A DNA stretch of 64,000 nt from NCBI GenBank assembly GCA_024364735.1, contig JAGFNQ010005420.1, forward strand, positions 26,212 through 90,211, given 5' to 3'. This document shows positions 22,189 through 31,022 of the stretch, piece by piece. The notes under the pieces are model-generated. The model had not been told where the DNA came from, did not search any database, and worked only from the letters and a program-made list of their open reading frames with translations. Position 1 is the stretch's first letter; each line of letters opens with the position of its first letter. Source of the stretch: Boesenbergia rotunda (taxonomy: Eukaryota > Streptophyta > Magnoliopsida > Zingiberales > Zingiberaceae). The position numbers and the translations under genes were made by a program.

Positions 22189-24324
22189 ATATTTGGAATT
22201 CTGAAAAACCTAGATCAGTGAGTTTTGGTCTATCAGTGAGTTTTGAGCAAAACTCACTGATGGACCCCCCATATCTGGAATTCTGAAAAACCTAGATCAG
22301 TAGTTAGGGTTGAGATAGGAGATGAGATTTTGGGTGCCAAACCCTCTAATCTTGCTGTATCACCAAGGCTAGATCAGTGGTTTAGGTCTATAAGTGAGTT
22401 TTGAGCAAAACTCATTGATGGACCTCCCATATCTGGAATTCTGAAAAACCTAGATCAGTAGTTAGGGTTGAGATAGGAGATGAGATTTTGGGTGCCCAAC
22501 CCTCTAATCTTGCTGTATCACCAAGGCTATATCAATGGATTAGGTCTATCAGTGAGTTTTGAGCAAAACTCACTGATGAACCTCCCATATCTGGAATTCT
22601 GAAAAACCTAGATCAGTAGTTAGGGTTGAGATAGGAGATGAGATTTTGGGTGCCCAACCCTCTAATCTTGCTGTATCACCAAGGCTATATCAGTGGATTA
22701 GGTCTATCAGTGAGTTTTGAGCAAAACTCACTGATGGACCTCCCATATCTGGAATTCTGAAAAACCTAGATCAGTAGTTAGGGTTGAGATAGGAGATGAG
22801 ATTTTGGGTGCCCAACCCTCTAATCTTGATGTATCACCAAGGCTATATCAGTGGATTAGGTCTATCAGTGAGTTTTGAGCAAAACTCACTGATGAACCTC
22901 CCATATCTGGAATTCTGAAAAACCTAGATCAGTAGTTAGGGTTGAGATAGGAGATGAGATTTTGGGTGCCCAACCCTTTAATCTTGCTGTATCACCAAGG
23001 CTAGATAAGTGGATTAGGTCTATCAGTGAGTTTTGAGCAAAACTCACTGATGGACCTCCCATATCTGGAATTCTGAAAAACCTAGATTAGTAGTTAGGGT
23101 TGAGATAGGAGATGAGATTTTGGGTGCCCAACCCTCTATTCTTGCTGTATCACCAAGGCTAGATCAGTGGGTTGAGATAGGAGATGGACCTCCCATATCT
23201 GGAATTCTGAAAAACCTAGATCAGTAGTTAGGGTTGAGATAGGAGATGAGATTTTTGGTGGCTAACCCTCTAATCTTGCTGTATCACCAAGGCTAGATCA
23301 GTGGTTTAGGTCTATCAGTGAGTTTTGAGCAAAACTCACTGATGGACCTCCCATATCTGGAATTCTGAAAAACCTAGATCAGTAGTTAGGGTTTAGATAG
23401 GAGATGAGATTTTGGGTGCCCAACCCTCTAATCTTGCTGTATCACCAAGGCTATATCAGTGGATTAGGTCTATCAGTGAGTTTTGAGCAAAACTCACTGA
23501 TGGACCTCCCATATCTGGAATTCTGAAAAACCTAGATCAGTAGTTAGGGTTGAGATAGGAGATGAGATTTTGGGTGCCCAACCCTCTAATCTTGCTGTAT
23601 CACCAAGGCTAGATCAGTGGTTTAGGTCTATCAGTGAGTTTTGAGCAAAACTCACTGATGGACCTCCCATATCTGGAATTCTGAAAAACCTAGATCAGTA
23701 GTTAGGGTTGAGATAGGAGATGAGATTTTGGGTGGCCAACCCTCTAATCTTGCTGTATCACCAAGGTTAGATCAGTGATTTAGGTCTATCAGTGAGTTTT
23801 GAGCAAAACTCACTGATGGACCTCCCATATCTGGAATTCTGAAAAACCTAGATTGTAGGATCGATGCACGTGAGAGGGGGGGGGGGTGAATCACGTGACT
23901 TTAAAAAAATTAGAGCGCTTTAAAAAGCGTGCACAGCGGAAAAATAATAAAGCACGAACGAAATACCAATACAAACGACACATATAGTTTTACTTCGTTC
24001 GGAGCCTTCGGCGACTCCTACTCGAAGGCCCAGGTCCCTCTGACCTTTCCGTTGGGCAATCCACTAAAACTCTCTACCGGTAAACCCCGATAGAGTAGGC
24101 GAGTACAAAAGAATTGAAAGTGTGACAACCCCACACTTTCAAGTAATTAAATGCAATAAATAAAAATTGCGTTACCCAACAACTTAGATTTATCTGAAGC
24201 AGCTCGGTTGTTGGGAGCGATCTTTCAGCAGCGGTCGGACAGCGTCGAGTCAGAGCACAGACTGCAGCAGAGGAGCGTGGAAGCTTTGGTACAACGTTGA
24301 TTTGAAGCTTGGGGTCGAGAGGTG

Positions 24325-24334
24325 CTATTTATAG
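24325..24334 (-). promoter_or_regulatory. LTR TATA box (minus strand)
   Basis: The minus strand reads CTATAAATAG, in the expected position for transcription towards lower coordinates within the solo LTR. It fixes the LTR's orientation. Confidence 0.6.
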
Positions 24335-24340
24335 CCCCTA

Positions 24341-24668
24341 GGGCGCCCTGGACGTCGGGGGCGCCCTGCCAAGTGTCATCCGATCCGCAGTTTGCTCGGT
24401 CAAGCTTTATCCCGCCTAAATAGGGATGAAGTTTGACCTCTGGGGCGCCCTGGTCGCTGAGGGCGCCCTCGTTGACCCGGTCTTCTCGGTTGGATAGATT
24501 TGATCGGCCTCGCTGGCGTAGGCGCGAAGCGCCTTGGACCTGAGGGCGCCCTGGCTGCTGAGGGCGCCCTGGCTGCAGAGGGCGCCTCGGCCAGCTGTTA
24601 GCCGTACACCTTTTTGCCTTACTTGTTTCTTGTTCACCTTGGAGGCGCCCTATACACTCAGGGCGCCC
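24341..24668. repeat. Cluster of GGGCGCCC palindromes in an LTR U3
   Basis: GGGCGCCC or one-off variants occur near 24341, 24358, 24443, 24461, 24544, 24562, 24580, 24642 and 24661, several as pairs 17-18 bp apart. All lie upstream of the minus-strand TATA box at 24325-24334. Confidence 0.8.
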
Positions 24669-26083
24669 TACTCAGCTGCTGCCTCACTCCTTTGAGGCTC
24701 ACTGAGCTGCAGACACACGTTCCTTTGGTCCTGCATCCAGGGTTAGTCCGAAACACAATAAAACAATTATTATTTTATACAGCCTTAGCTGTCTTGGTTC
24801 TGACTTTGGTCTCCAAAATGGAGCCCTAGGTCGAACCGACGCCTACTGTTCCCTTGACGGGAAACGCGTCCTCACTGGTTCGCTCCTCCAGTGACTTACC
24901 TCATTTACCTCGCGCAGCTCTACTTGACTTCTTGACCCACCAGGACTTCCTGCCAAGGCTCAACCACCCTGGTCTTCCTGCCAAGTCACAACCAACTTGG
25001 TCTTCAGCCAGTTGTCAGGTCCCGCGGACCCAACCGGACTTCCCGCCAGGACTCAACCATCCTGGACTTCAGCCTGGTGTCTGGTCCTAAGTCTTTCAAC
25101 CCTGCACACTTAGTAAAGAGGTCAAATACCAACAACCCTAACTTTAACCACTTTGCCATACATCAAAACCTGAGTTTGACCATTAGTGCAACCTGCACCA
25201 ACATAGATCAGTAGTTAGGGTTGAGATAGGAGATGAGATTTTGGGTGCCCAACCCTCTAATCTTGCTGTATCACCAAGGCTATATTAGTGGATTAGGTCT
25301 ATCAGTGAGTTTTGAGCAAAACTCACTGATGGACCTCCCATATCTGGAATTCTGAAAAACCTAGATCAGTAGTTAGGGTTGAGATAGGAGATGAGATTTT
25401 GGGTGCCTAACCCTCTAATCTTGCTGTATCACCAAGGCTAGATCAGTGGTTTAGGTCTATCAGTGAGTTTTGAGCAAAACTCACTGATAGACCTCCCATA
25501 TCTGGAATTCTGAAAAACCTAGATCAGTAGTTAGGGTTGAGATAGGAGATAAGATTTTGGGTGCCCAACCCTCTAATCTTGCTGTATCACCAAGGCTAGA
25601 TCAGTGGTTTAGGTCTATCAGTGAGTTTTGAGCAAAACTCACTGATGGACCTCCCATATCTGGAATTCTGAAAAACCTAGATCAGTAGTTAGGGTTGAGA
25701 TAGGAGATGAGATTTTGGGTGCCCAACCCTCTAATCTTGCTGTATCACCAAGGCTAGATCAGTGGTTTAGGTCTATCAGTGAGTTTTGAGCAAAACTCAC
25801 TGATGGACCTCCCATATCTGGAATTCTGAAAAACCTAGATCAGTAGTTAGGGTTGAGATAGGAGATGAGATTTTGGGTACCCAACCCTCTAATCTTGCTG
25901 TATCACCAAGGCTATATCAGTGGATTAGGTCTATCAGTGAGTTTTGAGCAAAACTCACTGATGGACCTCCCATATCTGGAATTCTGAAAAACCTAGATCA
26001 GTAGTTAGGGTTGAGATAGGAGATGAGATTTTGGGTGCCCAACCCTCTAATCTTGCTCTATCACCAAGGCTATATCAGTGGAT

Positions 26084-28520
26084 TTTTATGTGCACACTAA
26101 GTACCAATATTTATCAGTTATCTTCTATAAACGTCTTACGCCTATACAACTACAAATTTATTATCCACCAACAAATTTTTATGTGCCCAACCCTTTGAAT
26201 GCATTTTCAAAGCAAAGGGTGCATCCTCTCAGATAAATTCATTATCCAACCTGCCAAGTTAATTGATAAGATTATATATTAAAGCCCCAAATATATTAAC
26301 TAAACTATGTTTCATAACTTACTTTAGGTTCTCCAATTTATTTATCACGTAGGCCACTTCTTTATCTTGATTTTTCTTCTTCGACTTCATAAAATGCTTC
26401 TTCACAAACTACATCGATACAATTTACACCAAACTAATTAATGACCAAATTCAATAAATTTGACGTAATTAATATGAAAATAAGTCACATACATCAATGC
26501 CTTGAAGCCTCATTTTGTATAGTTCGAAGGTCCTTCTTTTCTCCTCCTCTATATCTTCTTCAGACATGACTTCCATTACAGTAATGGTTTCTCTTGCTTC
26601 ATCCATATCCTCCTCACTAAGTTTCCTTTTTCCCTTGTCCATGATATTTGATATTTGTTCCTTTCTCCGCTTCCCCTTATGTAATAGTTGGTGCCATACT
26701 GGACTCTCAATTGGAGTATCCCTGTAATCATACCGAGTTCGGTCACGTCCTCTCCTTGTTCTACAAGATACTGGATCAGAAAGAGGACTGACTACAAGAT
26801 AGCTTTCTTGAGCCTCCATGCCCTTTTTTTCAATAATTGAAAGTAATTCCTTAACCCATTCATTCAAACATATATTCTCCTCTGTTAGCTCCTTGATTAG
26901 GGCGTCTTTAAGAATGCATTCACCACATGGCCTTACATCTTCTGTGTCATGTCCTTGTGACGTCGCTATTGGCTGTGGAATGTCATCCCCAATCTCAAGG
27001 TTCTCAAACAATATGTTTTCATGTAGGTTAGGAATTATTTCAACAATCACCTGTCAATTACCAAGTACACAAATTTTACTGCCTCTATATCAAACTAACA
27101 AACATAAACTAACATAGATCACAGTTTACAATAATTACCTCTTCGGAGCTGATTTGGTTGACAAGGTCCCTCACCCTACTAATATGCGAAGGAATATTCC
27201 TCCACTTATTTATTCGGGGTCCTTCAACATTGTATGGTTTTTGAATGGGTACATGCTCCAAAAACCATGCCTACACAAAGTTTTCCAGCCAAATACATTA
27301 ATAACAGTAAAATATTATAAAATATAATTTAGGTAAATTCTACTCACTGCCAAAAGCCCAGCAAATCCCTTTACATAAGGGAGGTTTGTGGTCCTCTGAT
27401 TTCCTTGACTTGATGAAAATAATTCCCCAATCTTAGGTAATTGGGGAGACAAAAATTTATGGATAGCTTCCACCCAGTTGAATCTACCAAGATTGTCATA
27501 ATCATCTACTATATCTACAAGCCCTAGAGGGACCTTATATGTACTAGACGAAAATAAAACACAAACAAATATATACAAAATATAAAATTTACAAACTAAT
27601 AACACATCATCCTCTGATCAACACTTTTAGAATAATGTTTAAGTAAGTCCTCAATTCTTGTTCTAGTAGGTTATTTTTCTTTTGAGAAGTAAGTACGATA
27701 GAGGTCACCCGATGCTTCAGTTGAATTAATAGGGATCGAAACTCCACGATCCACTATACCCAGTACCAAAGCAACATCTCGTCTGGTGAACGCAACCGGT
27801 ACACCTGAAACAATTAAAATATTTAGTTATCATCAACAATATAGGCTTCAATTTATTTCTCGTTGGGCCTGAAATGAATTCATTTCAGGCCTACCTAGGG
27901 CCTGAAGTAAATTCACTTCAGGCCCTCGGTAGGCCTGAAATGAAATAATTTCAGGCCTACCGACCTGAAGTGAATTTCACCTTAAATTCACTCATTTAAA
28001 TTGATCAAATATCAATCATTTAAGGCCAACTATATCCAAGTTTTATCTTACTATAGATACTGTTTATAATTCATAATTAAAACTATTACCTGAGAATTTA
28101 AAAACTTGCGAGGTTGAATCCCAACTTTCAAATATATTAACCAAAATTCCCCGGATATGCTGCAATTCTTGAATGTCCAAGAAAATACTGAAGGGCGACA
28201 CTTTGATCTTCGCAATGTGTTGATCTTTTAAAATTTCAAATGCTTCAACAAAATGTTTAAAATGGCCTAAAACACTGCACCAATGTAATTTTTTCCCAAA
28301 CTCATCTGAACCCTACAGTTTTTATACATTACAAATTTATTCAGCAAAAATAAGTATAAACAATATCACAAGCAGTGTTTATTCAGTAAAAATAAGTTTA
28401 AACAATATCACAAGCAGTGTTTATTCAGCAAAATTAAGTATAAACAATATCACATACCTTGGTGATTAATGCCAATGAAGAAGACGATGAGGAACCACCC
28501 ACAGACCTTTTACCTGCCAT
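26084..28520 (-). pseudogene. Second ULP-associated MULE gene, 3' end lost
   Basis: On the minus strand exon 1 is 28520-28458 (MAGKRSVGGSSSSSSLALITK). Exon 2, about 28312-28091, reads LHWCSVLGHFKHFVEAFEIL and KVSPFSIFLDIQELQHIRG. Exon 3 from about 27807 reads VAFTRRDVALVLGIVDRGV. Later exons include DIVDDYDNLGRFNWVEAIHKFL (about 27520), WFLEHVPIQKP (about 27265), a Glu/Lys-rich exon (about 27050-26493) and FVKKHFMKSKKKNQDKEVAY (26408-26323). These follow the DUF1985-type N-terminal half of the gene at 18514-21345 but are clearly diverged from it. A stop interrupts near 27,675. The protease half would lie below 26,250, where traces (LDNEFI, EDAPFALKMHSKGW) end at the satellite array. I infer the array replaced or displaced the catalytic domain. 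Confidence 0.6.
27868..27990. repeat. Palindrome cluster 4, within an intron
   Basis: About four GGGCCTGAAAT/ATTTCAGGCC units lie between exons 2 and 3 of the second ULP-associated gene. Linkers such as GAAATGAATTCATTTC are themselves perfect palindromes. Confidence 0.8.
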
Positions 28521-28765
28521 TATTATGAAAATCAAACCTGCAGAAATCCTAAATCCTACTTTGATTGTGCCGAGCAGTATCAACTTCAACGTTAACACTT
28601 CAAGCAGCCTCAGGATCACACACTACCACTTTCCTGTATAGGAGCCTAGGTTTTGGTTGGGCGGAGGGATTCGAGGGAGTAGCAAACGACTAAAGCACAA
28701 CTAGGGCACGCACAATGTCCTCCTTCAACAATACCATTTACGTTTTCGCGGTGAGAGATAGAATG

Positions 28766-28968
28766 ACCTTGCCATCCGAACCACATATTCTTATTTTACT
28801 GCAAAAGTGGTTCGGATGTCTCGAAAATGGGAATGGAAAAGGTCTATTGTGGCGCCAAGGGTATAATAGGAAGTTCACTTAAAGGGCTGCGCCCTTTGGT
28901 AACATAGAAACCATGGGACGCCCTTTGGTAATTTCGTATTGTTACGTACGCCCTTTGGTAAATTGCCG
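28766..28968 (-). repeat. MULE right terminal inverted repeat
   Basis: Reverse complement of 11000-11202 with two visible differences (one in the CCGAACCAC string, one in GGATGGCAAGG). It carries the same three TTACCAAAGGGCG motifs and ends CCG just before the TAGATTTTA duplication. Confidence 0.93.
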
Positions 28969-29154
28969 TAGATTTTATGGTCATTTCTTTCTATTGTGAA
29001 CTGCAATTTTTTTCTACTAATATGTGGGATATGCGAGAGAATCGATACAATTTTAATGAAGAAAATTGACGTTTTTTTCTGGATTTCATCCTTCATTTGG
29101 TTGTGGTTCATCATCTTGGAGTTTAGCCTTATGTTTCCTAAGGATTTAAGTTTA

Positions 29155-29155
29155 N
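29155..29155. other. Single ambiguous base N at a structural breakpoint
   Basis: This is the only N in the window. To its left is the flank of the MULE. To its right, from about 29148-29160, sequence collinear with the leader of copia B begins without LTR or primer site. It looks like a compressed assembly gap or a join between contigs. Confidence 0.8.
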
Positions 29156-29229
29156 ATTCATGGACAGTTAATTGACAATTAAATTTGAATTGGTTTTTAA
29201 ATTGACAACAAAATTCTTTATTTTGGATT

Positions 29230-29386
29230 GAGCCTCGGGGAGCCGTCCAATTTAAAGTTAGTTGTTGTAATTTAATTTCCCAATTTTTAATTGAAATTGT
29301 CATGTTTGATTTGGATTGAGCCTCGGGGAGCCAAATTGGATTTACAACAAATTACTTTTCTTTGGGTATCTGAGCCTCGGGGAGCC
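29230..29386 (+). repeat. Three GAGCCTCGGGGAGCC motifs in the copia A leader
   Basis: Identical 15-mers lie at 29230-29244, 29318-29332 and 29372-29386 in otherwise very AT-rich leader DNA. Around the third, TTACAACAAATTA and TAATTTGTTGTAA can pair and place the motif in a loop; weaker pairings flank the other two. Element B has the same three (50247, 50305 and 50392, opposite strand). Confidence 0.8.
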
Positions 29387-30485
29387 ACCCTTAGAAAATA
29401 ATTTGTTGTAATTAATTAAATCCATGAATAAAATATGTTTAAGAGGTGATGCTCTTACATATTGTTGTCTCCAAAATTAATTAGGAAAATGGTTTCCTAT
29501 AGAGTTTCTTAAATGAGATTTTCATGAAAATAATATGTAGTTGAATTAAGGGATTTGTCTCTTAATTTAATAAGATTTGATTTAGAGAAATCAAAGTCTT
29601 GAACATATTATTTCCGAAATTAATTATGACAATTTAGGAAATTGTTTCCCAAAACAATTCCTTTAATTAAGTATGAAATTGGAATTAGGAAATCCGGTTC
29701 CTAATTCAATTAATGAGACTTGATAACTTAAGTCACATACATACTTAATTAAGGAAATCGTTAGTCATGACATAATTCTATGTCATGAATGTGCTTAGAA
29801 AAGAAAGGATGAGACCCAAAACCCCTTACAAAATATTAAGGCCAACACCTTCCATTAATATGGTTAGAATCGGAGTTTTGTTTCTCGTTTGGGTTGATGG
29901 ACACATCCATGCCCGACTTGAACCTCAACATGTTCAAACCATGGAATTAGTTTATGAATAATATAGTTGGAGTCAGAGGTCAATCATTAGTTTTGGTTGT
30001 TGGACACATCCAAGCCTGACTAAGCGGTTGAATGAGCTCCAACCATATTAAAACTATTTCTTGATTAATGGGTCAGCCTTAAGCTTGGAGCATCGATTTG
30101 TTGTGCCACAGCCAAGGTCGATGTAAAGAGAGGTGCAGTTGGGTGCTATGTATATGTTGCATACTTGTTAATGAGTTAACAACCCAATGTTTATGCAAAC
30201 ATTCAATTAGTTGATAGCATAATGTGATAGTTACATATATGTGATGTGTAATCGGTATAATTACCTACCTTCATAGCTAAGAAAACTTGATGGCCACAGT
30301 CATGGTTGTTCTTATCTATGGTTGGATATCAACCTATTTGGAGATGTTCCTACGATCTCCCGAATTGATAATAAGGGTGACTCAATTCGTAAAATAAATA
30401 GGATTTAATTTATGTATGATGATACATTCTTTAATCATTCTTCTCACATAATCTCAATTTGTATTTCTAGGATAATCACTCGATC

Positions 30486-31022
30486 ATGTCTTCCCTAAAC
30501 TTGCGTTCCATTTTGGACACCAATAAACTGACTGGGCCAAACTTCATGGACTGGCTTCGAAACCTGAGGATAGTCCTCAAGGCAGAGAAGCTTGCTTATG
30601 TCCTTGAAGATCAACTTCCCAACCGTCCTCCTGAAAATGCAACTCCAGACCAGTTTCCTGAGTTGCTCAACCTGCTGAAGACTGTAGAGCCTTCTGTGAA
30701 GCAGGATCAAAAGACGGTACTGTTAGTTGGTTCCTCGAAGAAAGGTTCTAAGAGGAAGGCCAAAGAACAGAATAAGGGAAAGAAGAAAAAGGCCAAAAAG
30801 ACTGAAAATACCCTAAAAGGCACTTGCCATCACTGTGGCAAGGAGGGTCACTGGCGAAGAAACTGCAAGGTTTATCTTGAGTCCTTGAAAGAGAAGGCAT
30901 CCGATGCCCCATCCTCTTCAAGTATCTTCGTTATTGAATGTCACTCTATTTCCTCAAACACATGGGTACTTGATACTGGGTGTAGCTCACATATATGTAA
31001 TACATACAGGGCTAAGGAATAG
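30486..31022 (+). pseudogene. Copia A gag, internally deleted
   Basis: It starts MSSLNLRSILDTNKLTGPNF, a typical start for this kind of plant copia Gag, and has a zinc knuckle CHHCGKEGHWRRNC before the protease. After PPENATPDQ it jumps to PELLNLLKTVEPSVK, so the central capsid-like part expected of copia Gag (roughly 100 residues) is absent. The same join occurs in element B. The frame enters protease (WVLDTGCSSHI, catalytic Asp) and is then broken near 31,005 by a small indel. Confidence 0.75.

Larger units (their letters stand above)
23854..25203 (-). mobile_element. Solo copia-type LTR in the satellite
   Basis: The insertion is 1,350 bp, starts TGTAGGATCG, ends CACCAACA, and is flanked by TAGAT at 23849-23853 and 25204-25208. 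Read on the minus strand it begins TGTTGGTGCAG and ends with a TTCACCCCCC-type tract, the SIRE-like pattern of the LTR at 7373. The minus-strand TATA box is at 24325-24334 (CTATAAATAG). Nine GGGCGCCC-type motifs sit upstream of it. It has no internal region. Confidence 0.9.
22188..26083. repeat. 158-bp satellite array inside the MULE
   Basis: The landmark ATATCTGGAA recurs at 22271, 22429, 22587, 22745, 22903 and 23061, then 23195 (a unit 24 bp short), then 23353, 23511, 23669 and 23827. After the inserted LTR it resumes at 25340, 25498, 25656, 25814 and 25972. Spacing is exactly 158 bp except for the one short unit. Copies are highly alike, which points to recent amplification. Each unit holds one perfect dyad, ATCAGTGAGTTTTG-AG-CAAAACTCACTGAT in two arms. 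Removing the LTR and one target copy restores one exact 158-bp unit. Confidence 0.97.
11000..28968 (+). mobile_element. Complete 18-kb Mutator-like element (MULE)
   Basis: The element is 17,969 bp, bounded by 203-bp inverted repeats that begin CGGCAATTTACC at both ends. The 9-bp duplication TAGATTTTA lies at 10991-10999 and 28969-28977. A 9-bp duplication and long terminal repeats are the hallmarks of Mutator superfamily elements. Inside are an open MURA transposase frame (+), a ULP1-like pseudogene (-), a partial second ULP-associated gene (-), four palindrome clusters and a satellite array. Later solo-LTR insertions at 14551-17422 and 23854-25203 bring its native length to about 13.7 kb. 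The ULP cargo recalls the KAONASHI class of MULEs. The near-identical ends argue for recent movement. Confidence 0.93.

Noticed and set aside
24614..25090. Plus-strand frames in the satellite-nested LTR
   Set aside because: They are Pro/Leu-rich with no domain, inside LTR U3 sequence transcribed from the other strand.
22188..26083. TTAGGG in each satellite unit as interstitial telomere DNA
   Set aside because: It occurs once per 158 bp in a fixed context (GTAGTTAGGGTTGAG), not as consecutive telomere repeats.
30495..30710. Minus-strand frames opposite copia A, and plus-strand frames opposite copia B
   Set aside because: They mirror each other because the two elements are homologous and lie in opposite orientation; the sense frames carry the known domains.
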